Positions 10,963 through 22,975 are shown, counted from the first letter of the stretch. The stretch is 64,000 bases of DNA from Hordeum vulgare subsp. vulgare (GCF_904849725.1 NC_058518.1:7770147-7834146); one strand, 5' to 3'. Translations and numbers: made by a program. Notes: generated from the letters alone by a model not told the origin.

Positions 10963-11270
10963 GAGGTAGTTGAACCGGAAATTCCAATGGACCCTATTGT
11001 CGAGAAGTTAAATTTAGTTGAAAAAGAAAACGAGGATTTGAAAGGAAAATTGAAAAGAGTTAAAAATATAGAAGATGATATTGGAGTTGTACGTTGCCGA
11101 TGTCGTCGGTGATCACAAGATCAAGATGAATGCAATGCGCTTGAAGATTAGAAGGATTAAAAAAATATGCCCTTAATAAAGAGGCTTGGTATCACTATGT
11201 TGTTGAATCAATTGTTACCTTAGTTGCGATCTTGGTCGCATTTGTTGTTGCATTTAAATGCTTTAGCTAG
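10963..11270 (+). pseudogene. CACTA accessory protein remnant: coiled coil plus C-terminal membrane segment
   Basis: After an acceptor-like TTTTTCTCTAG at 10962, a charged, helix-forming stretch (VEKLNLVEKENEDLKGKLKR) continues through frameshifts. It leads to a tail that reads KEAWYHYVVESIVTLV and then a hydrophobic run AILVAFVVAFKCFS before TAG at 11268-11270. This gives a coiled-coil region followed by a single tail-anchor-like transmembrane helix. Upstream exons may lie at about 10635-10715 and 10820-10880. Sequences like this often accompany Triticeae CACTA transposases, but the function is unknown to me. The reading frame is broken at least twice, so this copy is dead. Confidence 0.5.
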
Positions 11271-11357
11271 AAACTCTTCTATGTTGTTTTATGGGAATAA
11301 GTGTGTATGAACCTTATGTGTGAACTTGTATTAATTTGGTATTTTTGGTCTTGTGTA

Positions 11358-13235
11358 ATGAAGATGAACCGGCAATGGATGTACGATGACCGATGCTCTC
11401 CCCAGTTCATTAGTGGCTTGCAAAGTTTTCTGCATACGGCTGAGGCAAACCACCGGGATGGTTTTATGTGTTGTCCATGTGCTATCTGTAATAATTGATA
11501 AAACTTACTCTAAGTCAAGAGTCATTCACGTTCATCTGTTTACGTCTGGTTTCATGTCTGGCTATAACTGTTGGACCAAGCACGGAGAAAGATGGGTTCT
11601 GATGGAAGAGAATGAAGAAGATGATGATGACGGCTATCCTTCATTCCCGGAATACGATGGTACTACAATGGGGGAAGAAGCTGAAGTAGAGGCACCAGAT
11701 GAACCCGCTGATGATCTTGGTCGGGCCATTGCTGATGCAAAGAGAAACTGCTCAAGTGAAAACAAGAAGCTGAAGTTGCAGCGCATGTTAGAGGATCACA
11801 AGAAATTGTTGTACCCAAATTGCGAAGATGACAAGAAGAAGTTGGGTACCACACTGGAATTGCTGCGATGGAAGGCAGAGAATGGTGTATCTGACAAGGG
11901 TTTTGAGAAGTTGCTAAAATTGTTAAAGAAGATGCTTCCAAAGGACAACGAATTGCCTGATAGTACGCACGAAGCAAATAAGATTATCTGCCTGCTAGGA
12001 TTAGAGGTGTAGAAGATACATGCATGCCCTAATGACTGCATCATGTACCGCGGTGAGGAGTAGGAGAATTTAAATGCATGCCCGATATGCGGTGCCGAGC
12101 GCTATAAGATCGGTCGCCATGACCCTGGTAAGGATGTTGAGGTACAACGCCCCAAGAATAGGATTCTTGTCAAGGTGATGTGGTATGCTCCTATAATACC
12201 ACGGTTGAAACGTTTGTTCCAAAACAAAGAGCATGCCAAGTTGATGCGATGACACAAAGATGAGCGTAAGAAAGACGGGAAGTTGAGAGTACCCGCAGAT
12301 GGGTCAAAGTGGAGGAAAATTGAGAGAGAGTGGCCGGACTTTGCATATGACCCAAGGAACTGTTGGTTTGGTTTAAGTGCAGATGGCATTAATCCTTTTG
12401 GGTAGCAGAGCAGCAATCATAGCACTTGGCCCGTGACTCTATGTATCTATAACCTTCCTCGTAGGTTGTGCATGAAGCGAAAGTTCATTATGATGCCAGT
12501 GCTCATCCAAGTCCCCAAGCAACCCGGCAACGACATTGATGTGTAACTGAGGCCATTAGTTGAAGAACTTTTACAGCTCTGGGATATCAAAGGTGTACGT
12601 GTGTGGGATGAGCACAAACATTAGGAATTTGACCTACGAGCGTTGTTGTTTGTAACCATCAATGATTGACCTGCTCTTAGTAATCTTTCAGGATAGACAA
12701 ACAAGGGATACCACGCATGCACACACCGTTTAGATGATACCGAAAGTACATACTTGGATAAATGTAAGAAGAATGTGTACCTAGGACATCATCGATTTCT
12801 TCCGATCAAGCATCTCTTAAGAAAAGAAGGCAAGCATTTCAAAGGTGAGGTAGATCACCGGAAGAAGCCTGACCACCGTGCTGGTGATCATATACTTCAT
12901 ATGGTCCTGGCGGACAATCGGTTCCGAATGATGTTGACGGACACGCACCCATGTGGCAGAAGAAATCTATATTTTGGGACCTACCTTATTGGAAAGTCCT
13001 AGAGGTCCGCTCTGCAATAGACGTGATGCACGTGATGAAGAATCTTTGCATGAACCTGCTAGGATTCTTGGGCGTGTATGGGAAGACAAAAGATACACTG
13101 GAGGCATGGGAGGACCAACAACGTATGCACGGAAAAGACGGCATCCATCCAAAGCATTATGATGGTCGTGCAAGCTACGCTCTTCCCAAAGAAGAGAAGG
13201 AAATCTTCTTTGAATGCCTGCTCAGTATGAAGGTC
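11358..13235 (+). pseudogene. TNP2-type CACTA transposase, N-terminal part, broken
   Basis: The reading starts MNRQWMYDDRCSPQFISGLQ, continues with the cysteine-rich CCPCAIC zinc-finger-like region and the CWTKHGER segment. It then runs through the transposase_21/TNP2 region (VMWYAPIIPRLKRLFQNKEH, CMKRKFIMMPVLIQVPKQPG). It ends in ..AIDVMHVMKNLCMNLLGFLG and ECLLSMKV at the insertion site. There is a frameshift near 11470 and another near 12915, and in-frame stops include 12010, 12249, 12403, 12622, 12667 and 12694. Several sit where glutamine or tryptophan is expected. The protein continues at 53194 after 39.96 kb of nested DNA. Confidence 0.9.
13231..13235. other. Target-site duplication AGGTC of element A, left copy
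   Basis: AGGTC at 13231-13235 is repeated at 53189-53193 next to the far LTR. Removing one copy and the insertion restores the transposase reading frame (..SMKV then PSGYSS). Confidence 0.95.
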
Positions 13236-14590
13236 TGATACGTCTCCGTCGTATCTAATTTTCCAAACTCTTTTGCCCTTGTTTTGGACTCTAATTTGCA
13301 TGATTTGAATGGAACTAACCCGGACTAACGCTGTTTTCAGCAGAATTTCCATGGTGTTGTTTTTGCACAGAAATAAAAGTTCTTGGAATGACCTGGAAAT
13401 TTACGAGGATTTTTTGTGGAATATATAAAACATACTGGCGCAAGAATCAACCGGAGAAGTGGAGCATGGAGCCCACAAGCCCACCAGGCGCGGGCCCCCC
13501 TGGCCACGCCTAGCAGGCTTGTGGGGCCCACGGAGCTCCGCCGCCTCCAATTTCAGCTCTATTTAGTCCCTTTCGTCTGGAAAAAAATCAAGGAGAAGAG
13601 TTCATTGCGTTTTACGATACGGAGGCGCCGCCACCTCCTGTTCTTCCTCTCGAGGGTAGATCTGGAGTCCGTTCTGGGCTTCGGAGAGGGGAGATCGTCG
13701 CCATCGTCATCACCAACCTTCCTTCATCGCCAATTCCATGATGATCTTCACCGTTCGTGAGTAATCTCATCGTAGGATTGCTGGACGGTGATGGGTTGGA
13801 TGAGATCTATCATGTAATCGAGTTAGTATTGACGGGGATTGATCCCTAGTATCCACTATGTTCTGAGATTGATGTTGCTACTACTTTGCCATGCTTAATG
13901 CTTGTCACTAGGGCCCGAGTGCCATGATTTCAGATCTGAACCTATTATGTTCTCGCCAATATATGTGTGTTCTTGATCCTATCTTGCAAGTTGTAGTCAC
14001 CTACTATGTGTTATGACCCGGCAACCCGGGAGTGACAATAGCCGGAACCACTCCCGGAGATGACCATAGTATGAGGAGTTCATGTATTCACTAAGTGCTA
14101 ATGCTTTTTTCCGGTTCTCTGTTAAAAGGAGAACCTTAATATCCCGTAGTTTCCATTAGGACCCCGCTTCCACGGGAGGGATGGACAATAGATGTCATGC
14201 AAGTTCTTTTCCTAAGCACGTATGACTACATACGGAATACATGCCTACATTACATTGACGAACCGGAGCTAGTTACATATCTCTTCGTGTTATAACTGTT
14301 GCATGATGAATATCATCCAACATAATTATCCATCACCGATCCAATGCATACGAGTTTGTCGCTACTGCTGTCACTGCTGCTACTGTTACTGTTGCTACTG
14401 TTGTTATCACACTACTTTGCTACTAATACTTTGCTGTAGATACTAAGTCTTTCAGGTGTGGTTGAATTGACAACTCAACTGCTAATACTTGAGAATATTC
14501 TTTGGCTTCCCCTTGTGTCGAATCAACAAATTTGGGTTGAATACTCTACCCTCGAAAACTATTGCGATCCCCTATACTTGTGGGTTATCA
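13236..14590 (+). repeat. Element A 5' LTR
   Basis: A 1355-bp LTR starting TGATACGTCTCCGTCG and ending ACTTGTGGGTTATCA. It contains a TATA-like ATATATAAAA at 13421 and a (CTGCTA/CTGTTA)n-like stretch at about 14360-14410. Confidence 0.95.
13421..13430 (+). promoter_or_regulatory. Putative TATA box in element A LTR
   Basis: ATATATAAAA lies about 185 bp into the LTR, and the same motif recurs at about 23160 in the 3' LTR. Position and sequence fit an LTR core promoter. This is an inference. Confidence 0.4.
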
Positions 14591-14601
14591 AGACTATTTT
14601 C

Positions 14602-14619
14602 TGGCGCCGTTGTCGAGGA
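14602..14619 (+). other. Primer-binding site of element A (tRNA-Asp type)
   Basis: TGGCGCCGTTGTCGAGGA lies 11 bp after the LTR and is complementary, with two mismatches, to the 3' end of plant tRNA-Asp. Confidence 0.85.
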
Positions 14620-14669
14620 GGCCTAGCTCTATTCTCTGAGTCACTAGGGATTTACGTCTGCTGATCACT

Positions 14670-17600
14670 ATGAGGAATCCGAAAGATCCAAAAACTAAAG
14701 TCTTGCCCTCAACTACGAGGACAGGCAAGGATCTGCCATCTAGCTCTGCACTTGATTCACCTTCGGTTATGAGTAAGTTTGCGACACCACCTCGTGCTAG
14801 AAATTTTGATGTGTCGCCTGTGCTTGATGATGCTACTTCTGCTGTCCATGATGCTTGTGATGATGCTTTTCTTGATACTTCTTTGCCACTAGGTGCATTC
14901 CTAGATGCACAAATTGCTAGAGTTGCTGCTAGATGTGATGATACTTTTGAAACTGCTGAGATTATTGAAGTAGAACCTGCTATTTCACCTGTTAGAACTA
15001 GCTCTCCTAGATATGAATTGCCTGATATGCCTGAGGGTTATATTATGGAGGGAGAGATAGCTGAGGACTTTCTTGCTTGTAAGGATAGCTATGATGTTGA
15101 GAAGTTACTGCGTAAGTGGAAAGAAAAATCTTTGAACGCTAGGATGAAATACGACCCGAAGTTTGCTACTTCGCCTATCTTTGTGACCAATAAGGATTAT
15201 GAATTCTCTGTCGACCCTGAGTTAATCACTCTGGTCGAATATGATCCTTTTCATGGTTGTGAGTCTGAAACGGTTGTAGCACATCTTACCAAACTGCACG
15301 ATATAGCCACCATATTCACGAGTGAGGAAAAGATCCGCCACTACTATATCCTTAAGCTGTTTCCTTTCTCGCTAAAAGATGATGCTAAGACTTGGTTCAC
15401 TTCTCTTGCTCCTGGTTGTGTGCGTAGTCCCCAGGATATGATCTACTACTTCTCTGAAAAATATTTCCCTGCCCATAAGAAGCAAGGTGCCTTGCAGGAA
15501 ATATACAACTTTGTGCAAGTTGAAGAAGAGAGTCTCCCACAAGCTTGGGGGAGGCTCGTCCAGCTACTGAATGCGTTGCCTGATCACCCTCTTGAAAAGA
15601 ATGAAATACTTGATTGTTGGAATTATGCCCTAGAGGCAATAATAAATATAGTTATTATTATAATTCCTGTATCAAGATAATAGTTTATTATCCATGCTAT
15701 AATTGTATTGAATGAAGACTCATTTACATGTGTGGATACATAGACAAAACACCGTCCCTAGCATGCCTCTAGTTGGCTAGCCAGTTGATCGATGATAGTC
15801 AGTGTCTTCTGATTATGAACAAGGTGTTGTTGCTTGATAACTGGATCACGTCATTGGGAGAATCACGTGATGGACTAGACCCAAACTAATAGACGTAGCA
15901 TGTTGATCGTGTCATTTTGTTGCTACTGTTTTCTGCGTGTCAAGTATTTATTCCTATGACCATGAGATCATATAACTCACTGACACCGGAGGAATGCTTT
16001 GTGTGTATCAAACGTCGCAACGTAACTGGGTGACTATAAAGATGCTCTACAGGTATCTCCGAAGGTGTTAGTTGAGTTAGTATGGATCAAGACTGGGATT
16101 TGTCACTCCGTATGACGGAGAGGTATCTCGGGGCCCACTCGGTAATGCAACATCACACACAAGCCTTGCAAGCAATGTAACTTAGTGTAAGTTGCGGGAT
16201 CTTGTATTACGGAACGAGTAAAGAGACTTGCCGGTAAACGAGATTGAAATAGGTATGCGGATACTGACGATCGAATCTCGGGCAAGTAACATACCGAAGG
16301 ACAAAGGGAATGACATACGGGATTATACGAATCCTTGGCACTGAGGTTCAAACGATAAGATCTTCGTAGAATATGTAGGATATAATATGGGCATCCAGGT
16401 CCCGCTATTGGATATTGACCGAGGAGTCTCTCGGGTCATGTCTACATAGTTCTCGAACCCGCAGGGTCTGCACACTTAAGGTTCGACGTTGTTTTATGCG
16501 TATTTGAGTTATATGGTTGGTTACCGAATGTTGTTTGGAGTCCCGGATGAGATCACGGAAGTCACGTGGGTTTCCGGAATGGTCCGGAAACGAAGATTGA
16601 TATATAGGATGACCTCATTTGATTACCGGAAGGTTTTCGGAGTTACCGGGAATGTACCGGGAATGACGAATGGGTTCCGGGAGTTCACCGGGGGGGGGGG
16701 GGGCAACCCACCTCGGGGAAGCCCATAGGCTTTGGGGAGACACACCAGCCCTTAGTGGGCTGGTAGGACAGCCCCAAGGGGGCCTATGCGCCAAGAAAAA
16801 GAAATCAAAGGAAAAGAGAAAAAAAAGAGGGAGGAAGTGGGAAGGGAGGGGGACTCCTCCCACCAAACCAAGTCCAACTCGGTTTGGGGGGGGGAGTCCT
16901 CCCCCCCTTGGCTCGGCTGACCCCTTGAGGGTCCCTTGGACCCCAAGGCAAGGTCCCCCTCCCTCCTCCTATATATATGGAGCTTTTAGGGCAGATTTGA
17001 GACGACTTTCTCACGGCTGCCCGACCACATACCTCCATAGTTTTTCCTCTAGATCGCGTTCTGTGGAGCTCGGGCGGAGCCCTGCTGAGACAAGGTCATC
17101 ACCAACCTCCGGAGCGCCGTCAAGCTGCCGGAGAACTCTTCTACCTCTCCGTCTCTCTTGCTGGATCAAGAAGGCCGAGATCATCGTCGAGCTGTACGTG
17201 TGCTGAACGCGGAGGTGCCGCCCGTTCGGTACTAGATCGTGGGACTGATCGCGGGATTGTTCGCGGGGCGGATCGAGGGACGTGAGGACGTTCCACTACA
17301 TCAACCGCGTTCCCTAACGCTTCTGCTGTACGATCTACAAGGGTACGTAGATCATTCATCCCCTCTCGTAGATGGACATCACCATGATAGGTCTTCGTGC
17401 GCGTAGGAAAATTTTTGTTTCCCATGCGACGTTTCCCAACATTGATATCTTCTATAATGGACTAACCAATGCTTCTAAGGACCACCTAGATAGTTGTGCT
17501 GGTTGTGTTTTTAGGGAACGAACTGTAGAACAAGTTGAGATCCTATTGAATAATATCTTGTGCAATGAGAATGCTTGGACTATTCCCGAACCACCTCTGA

Positions 17601-18268
17601 AGCCAACTCCGAAGAAAAGAGGTATCCTATTCCTCAGTCCTGAAGATATGCAAGAAGCTAAGAAATCTATGAAAGAGAAAGGCATTAAATCTGAAGATGT
17701 CAAAAATCTACCACCTATCGAAGAGATCCATGGTCTTGATAACCCGATACACGTAGTAGAAGTAAATTCTCTTTGTAGATTCAATGAGAATGATATTCCT
17801 TTTGATAAACCTGCTAACTTATGCCTGGATGAATTTGATAACTTTGTTGCCAAACAACAAAGTTTCAATGATTATATTAGCAGACAATTGGAGCAGAATG
17901 CTCGTATGCTTAGTCATTTAAGTGCTTGTGTGGACAGAAACGTCAATGATCTTAAGCTCTTGAGTGAACATGCCTCTATGGTTACTACTCAGGTAGAACA
18001 AGTAATTAAGGCTCAGAATGACTTGCTCAATGAGTTGAATGACAATTCTGTTAGAGTCGTCACTAGAGGCGGTAGAATGACCGAGGAACCTTTGTATCCT
18101 GAGGGTCATCCTAAGAGAATTGAACAAGATTCTCAAGGAGTTAGCACTGATGCACCTAGTCATCCTAGGAAGAAGAAGAAAGATGATAAGAACTTGCACG
18201 CTAGCAACCCTGTTGCTGTTACACCTGAGAGTCCAAACGATGTCTCTGTTTCTGATGCTGAAACGTAA
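14670..18268 (+). pseudogene. Element A gag polyprotein, interrupted by a solo LTR
   Basis: The gag reading starts MRNPKDPKTKVLPS and contains the retrotransposon gag core (FPFSLKDDAKTWFTSL; YFPAHKKQGALQEI; LPQAWGRLVQLL). At 15614 a BARE-type solo LTR cuts it. The frame resumes at 17447 (IFYNGLTNASKDHLDSCAGC), and removing the 1827-bp LTR plus one 5-bp TSD restores the phase exactly. It then runs through a lysine-rich tail to a stop at 18266-18268, probably a CAA-to-TAA change, since related coding continues beyond it. Gag forms the virus-like particle that holds the element's RNA. Confidence 0.85.
15615..17441 (+). mobile_element. BARE/Angela-type solo LTR in element A gag
   Basis: 1827 bp, starting TGTTGGAATTATGCCCTAG and ending GCGACGTTTCCCAACA, with no internal domain. 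It is flanked by perfect TTGAT duplications at 15610-15614 and 17442-17446. It arose by LTR-LTR recombination of a copia element. It includes a TATATATAT box at about 16970 and a long run of G at about 16690. It belongs to the same subfamily as the reverse solo LTR at 27149-28957. Confidence 0.95.
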
Positions 18269-19215
18269 TCTGGTGATGAACATGAGACTAGTGATAATAT
18301 CGATAGTGATGCTCAACCTAGCAATGATAAGGGTGTGGAGATTGAACCTGTTTATCTTGATAACCCACAACCTAAGAATAGGAGATACGATAAGAACGAC
18401 TTCATTGCTAGGAAGCATGGTAAAGAAAGGAACCATGGGTTCAGAAACCCATGCCCTTTCCTCCCAAACCATCCAAGAAAAAGGATGATGAGGATTTTGA
18501 GCGATTTGTTGAAATGATTAGACCTGTCTTTCTGCAAATGCGTTTGACAGATATGCTCAAAATGTCTCCCTATGCTAAGTACATGAAGGATATTGTGACT
18601 AATAAGAGGAGGATACCTGAGGTTGAGATTTCCACCATGCTTGCCAATTACACCTTCAAGGGTGGAACTCCTAAGAAACTAGGTGATCCCGGAGTGCCCA
18701 CTATACCTTGCTCCATTAAAGGCAACTACGTTAGAACTGCTTTATGCGACCTTGGAGCCAGTGTTAGTGTCATGCCTCTCTCTCTTTATCGTAGGCTTGA
18801 ACTGGATAAGTTGACACCCACTGAAATCTCTGTGCAAATGGCCGACAAATCAACTGCTTTCCCTATCGGCATTTGCGAAGATGTGCCTGTTATGGTTGCT
18901 AACGTCATTATCTTAACAGACTTTGTTATTCTGGATATTCCCGAGGATGATGCCATGGCGGTCATCCTTGGAAGGTCCTTTTTAAACACTGCAGGGGCTG
19001 TTATTGATTGCAACAAAGGCAATGTCACTTTCCATGTCAATGGTAATGAGCATACGTTGCACTTTCCGAAGAAACAATATCGAGTACATTGCATCAATGC
19101 TATTGAAAAAACTTCATCGATTCTTATTGGTAGCTTTGAATGCCCTATACCTACTGTTAAGATGAAGTATGGTTTGCTTGTTGGGGATATGCACATCCCC
19201 ATTGAGGTAACCTAG
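18269..19215 (+). pseudogene. Element A aspartic protease region
   Basis: Coding continues after the stop at 18268 (VEIEPVYLDNPQPKNRRYDK), shifts frame near 18445 and then runs open from 18451 to TAG at 19213. The retropepsin active site is DLGAS at 18748-18762, residue 100 of the open frame. It is followed by the typical VILGRSFLNTAGAVIDCN segment. Protease processes Gag and Pol. Coding stops just after the protease, where reverse transcriptase would be expected, so the pol part is absent. Confidence 0.85.
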
Positions 19216-19997
19216 TGACTATTCGAAAATTCTCCATTTTCTTTTGTGATTCGAAAAAGTTTGTCAAGGAGACTTGATCAACCTCATTGATGGATTTCTT
19301 TTGATGACCATGGGATGGATGAATCGAGAAGTCTCAACCCTCTATTCCAAGCTTTCACCTTCGGTTGCTTAGAAGAAAAATGATAGATTTAGCTTTAGTT
19401 TCTCCTGTTTTCTGCCTTTTGCATCCCGTAGATAAGTGTCTCGAAAATAGAAGTTCTCCGAATGCCCTGAAAATCAAGTATAATTTTTTCTGGAATTTTT
19501 GAAATCTTTTGAGACGGAGAGCTAGTCAGGGGGATGCACCAGTGGGCCACAAGCCCTGGAGGCGCGGGCACCCCCCGGCTGTGCCTAGCAGGCTTGTGGG
19601 GCCCACGTGTCCCCCCTCCACTTATACCAGCTCCCATCTCCTTCTCCTACCTCCAGAAAAAATTGTTTCGCAGCTCAAACCCGTGTTCTTGCTCTTCTTG
19701 CTGCGATTTTTGATCTCCTTGTGCAAAGCCCCATTCACCAAACTGTTTTGGGGAAATTGCTCCTTGGTATGTGACTCCTCCATTGGTCCAATTAGTTTTT
19801 GCTCTAGTGCCTTATTCGTTGCGTATTTTTGCTGCCTTGGTGACCCTGTTCTTGAGCTTTGCATGCTAATTTTAGTTGGTCCCAAGTAGTTTTGATGCAT
19901 GATATGGCCTCTAGGCACTTGTAGGAGTAGTTGCTATGAGTTTCGTTGAGCCTTGTTCACCTTTCCTTTGAGTCACTTTAAATTTCAGAAAAGGAAG
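19216..19997 (+). other. Element A spacer before the ATHILA-type ORF
   Basis: Non-coding. It ends in a CT-rich tract and an acceptor-like AAATTTCAG at 19980-19988, just upstream of the ATG at 19998. This suggests that the downstream ORF is translated from a spliced subgenomic RNA. Confidence 0.45.
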
Positions 19998-21023
19998 ATG
20001 TTCAAGAGAAACTATCATGGTGGTTCCTCAAGCAAGAGGGGTCCCCGTCTCGCGATTCGGGAACCCGATCCTTACCAACCGAGGAACGCACAGGTACAAT
20101 CATGTGAATGGCCTTGTGATGAATTCATGATTGATGCGGGTTTCAAAGACGAGTTTGATACACTTGTTCACAATGTTGGACTTGAAGAATTCATCTCCGA
20201 TAAATGTGAACAGTATACTACTCTCACTGCCTCTTTTGTTCGTAGATTCAAATTTTCAGCTGGCCGTGACATATCTGTATTGTTTGATCTCTATGACAAA
20301 TCGTATACCATGGATTTAGAGGATTTCAATAGAATTTGCAAGATACCTGATTGGGGTAGTCTCAACGATCCTCCTAAATCTTTGGTTAGAGATTTTTTTT
20401 TCTCTGGTATAACTGTTGGAGAAACTAGAGATATTACGCAAGCTACCATGGGGAGCATTCATTTTCCTGCCTTGCATTACTTTGCCCTCTTCATAGGTCG
20501 ATGCATTAACGACAAGATCGAGCATTGTCACCTGTGCGCACCCGACCTTAGTATTCTTAAGAGCGCAGTAACGGGTGATAGAAGTTTCAACAGGGGAGCT
20601 ATAATAGCAAGGAGTCTGAATAATAGTGCTAATGAAGGGGATTTCTTTGGTGGGATCTATGCCACTCGCATAGCAAATTTTCTTGGAGTACCCATCCGCG
20701 AAGGAGATCCCCCACTCCATACAGCTTTCCTTGATTGCGCCGCTATGACACGCTATCAGTTCCTTGAGAGGGATAATGAATCCCTCCTATACCGGTTAAT
20801 ATTTAACCGACAGCGTGTTTTCCATATTACCCTTCGTGCTCCCGCCTTCTTTGACTTTCAGGTAAAACGTAGATATTACATAACCATAGGAGAGGCAGAG
20901 GAGTATGAGAGGGAGGCAAAGGCTGCTCGCCTCCGTGAGGCAGCTATTCAGGCAGTGGCTGTCGCGCTCCTGTACAACCCCCATTATGATTTCAGATATC
21001 GCCCGGACCAGCCATGGGAGTAG
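19998..21023 (+). CDS. ATHILA-type ORF of element A (env position)
   Basis: An intact frame of 341 codons reads MFKRNYHGGSSSKRGPRLAI to ..YRPDQPWE. I chose the ATG at 19998 because it follows a splice-acceptor-like site. An ATG at 19953 is in frame but lies in the polypyrimidine/acceptor context. The body (EFISDKCEQYTTLTASFVRR, YDKSYTMDLEDFNRICKIPD, HYFALFIGRCINDK) matches the plant ATHILA ORF-1 / transposon-protein family found downstream of pol in Athila elements. No signal peptide or convincing membrane helix is seen, so an envelope role is not supported here. It is the only full-length undamaged frame in element A. Confidence 0.75.
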   Translation: MFKRNYHGGSSSKRGPRLAIREPDPYQPRNAQVQSCEWPCDEFMIDAGFKDEFDTLVHNVGLEEFISDKCEQYTTLTASFVRRFKFSAGRDISVLFDLYDKSYTMDLEDFNRICKIPDWGSLNDPPKSLVRDFFFSGITVGETRDITQATMGSIHFPALHYFALFIGRCINDKIEHCHLCAPDLSILKSAVTGDRSFNRGAIIARSLNNSANEGDFFGGIYATRIANFLGVPIREGDPPLHTAFLDCAAMTRYQFLERDNESLLYRLIFNRQRVFHITLRAPAFFDFQVKRRYYITIGEAEEYEREAKAARLREAAIQAVAVALLYNPHYDFRYRPDQPWE

Positions 21024-22975
21024 ACCAACTTAGGCCAAAAATCTTAAGCTTGGGGGAGTACGTGTTTCTCATCGACTTTATATCCATGTTCACACTTTCA
21101 CTTTGTTAGTCGGTGTTCACACTTTGCAACTATATCATCCATGCTAGTTTATTTCTTTTTCTCGTTTTCTTCTCGTGTGTTTGTCTAGTTTGAGAAAACC
21201 CAAAAATATTTCCTTTTCTTCTTTTGCTTGTTGGGAGCTTTCCCGTGTAAATAGTTTTCTTTTTCTTTGGGTCAAGGTAGAAGACCATGGTTACAATGTT
21301 TAGTGGTTCTCGCGTGCATATCTGTTTATCCGTCAAAGAGCCATATTACTTTGCCTTCTCCTTTGTGTTTGCTTGCATATTCCAGCGTAGTCCAATGCAC
21401 AAGCACTCTTATTATTGTTCACATCATTCAATCGTGCAAGTGAAAGGCAATAATGACGATATATGATGAAGTGACTGAGCCTGGAAAAGCTAGTATGAAC
21501 TCGATCTATTTTGTTTTTGTAAATATGACTAGCTCATCGTTCCAGATTCAACTTTGTTGTGAGAGAGCATGTTTGCATTGACAACTTTGAGATCATAGTC
21601 TCTGATGCCATGCTTAATTAGCTAGGAGCTTATAATGGTTTGCCTTGGATGCCAACATGAATTTTGAGATAATTATGATGTAGTATGATAGGATGCTATC
21701 CTCCTTTGAATGATTCAAGTGGCTTGACTTGGTGCATGTTTACGCATGTAGTTGAAACAAAATCAACATAGCCTCTATGATATTCATGTTCATGGTGATT
21801 TATGTCCTACTCATGCTTGCACTCAATGTTAGTTAATCTCAATGCATATTGATGATTGTTGTCGCTCTCTAGTTGGTCGCTTCCCAGTCTTTTGCTAGCC
21901 TTCACTTGTACTAAGCAGGAATACTGCTTGTGCATCCACTTCCATAAACCCAAAGTTGTTCCATATGAGTCCACCATACCTACCTATATGTGGTATCTAC
22001 CTGCCTTTCCAAGTAAATTTGCATGTGCCACTCTCCAAACCTTCAAGAAATAATCTGTTTTGCATGCCCGAACCGCTCATGTGGTGACAAGGGGCGATCA
22101 GTATCTTCCATGCTAGGCGTGTTATCCTCGATATGTGTTTATTCACTATCATTCACGAGAAAGGGGCCGGTAATTGGAATGCACAGTTCCATGCTCAAAC
22201 CAAAAAGATAATTACAAACAAAACTCCCCCTGGATTGTTGTTGGTATGGACGGCACCCGATTATTCGGCTAGTCGTGGAGTGTGATTGATCGGTGGTGGG
22301 GGAGTCAAAACTTTACTTTTCTATTTGGGAACCACCTATAGCATGTGTAGCATGGAAGATGGTGAAAACTCTTGGTCATCGCGTTGACACTGAAAGCATG
22401 CCACCCAAAATTATTTATCTCTGTTTTAAAAGCTTGAGCTCTGGCACCTCTGCAAATCAATGCTTCCCTTTGTGAAGGGCCTATCTATTTATGTTTCTGT
22501 TGAGTCATCCTCTTCTTATAAAAGCACCAATTAGAGAGCACCTCTGTCATTTCTATGCTTTGCTTTTAATTGTTATTGAGTATGACTGTGACTGGATCTT
22601 CTTTGCCATGAATTACAATGTTCAGTCAGCCCTTGGTCTTTGAAGGTGCTCTGCATTTATGTTTTGCGGTCTCAGAAAGAGCTAGCGAGATACCATCTGT
22701 TCACACTGCTTCATGATTGTTTTGATTGAAGTGTTGACGTTTGAAACTTATTATTATTGCTCGCTAGTTGATTATGCCATTGATATGAGTTTGCCATGAG
22801 ATCTAAATGTCATTGCTTATGTGGTTAGCTTATGATCTTGCTGAAAATCTGAATATGAGTTAGACATAATTGCAACAACAAGATCAAACATAGTTCGTAA
22901 AAGTTTTTCTTTTGTCTCTTTCAGTTTGTCAACTAAACTTCTTGAGGACAAGCAAGGCTTTAAGCTTGCGGGAGT
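21024..22975 (+). other. Element A 3' non-coding region with internal and terminal polypurine motifs
   Basis: A 1.95-kb region with no gene. A polypurine-like TTAAGCTTGGGGGAGT lies at 21044-21059, about 20 nt after the ORF stop. The true tract TTAAGCTTGCGGGAGT abuts the 3' LTR at 22960-22975. Confidence 0.8.

Noticed and set aside
16670..17206. 178-codon ORF in the forward solo LTR
   Set aside because: It spans the G-run, purine-rich tract and TATA region of the LTR. It is low-complexity and has no family match.
17141..17425. 94-codon antisense ORF shared by both BARE-type solo LTRs (also at 27165-27449)
   Set aside because: The frame is present in both, but the differences between copies change amino acids rather than being silent. 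Conservation therefore looks like simple LTR identity, not a protein.
18251..18480. Programmed frameshift between gag and protease in element A
   Set aside because: There is a stop as well as a frame change, no slippery site was evident, and Athila relatives (B here) read gag-protease in one frame. Ordinary mutation is more likely.
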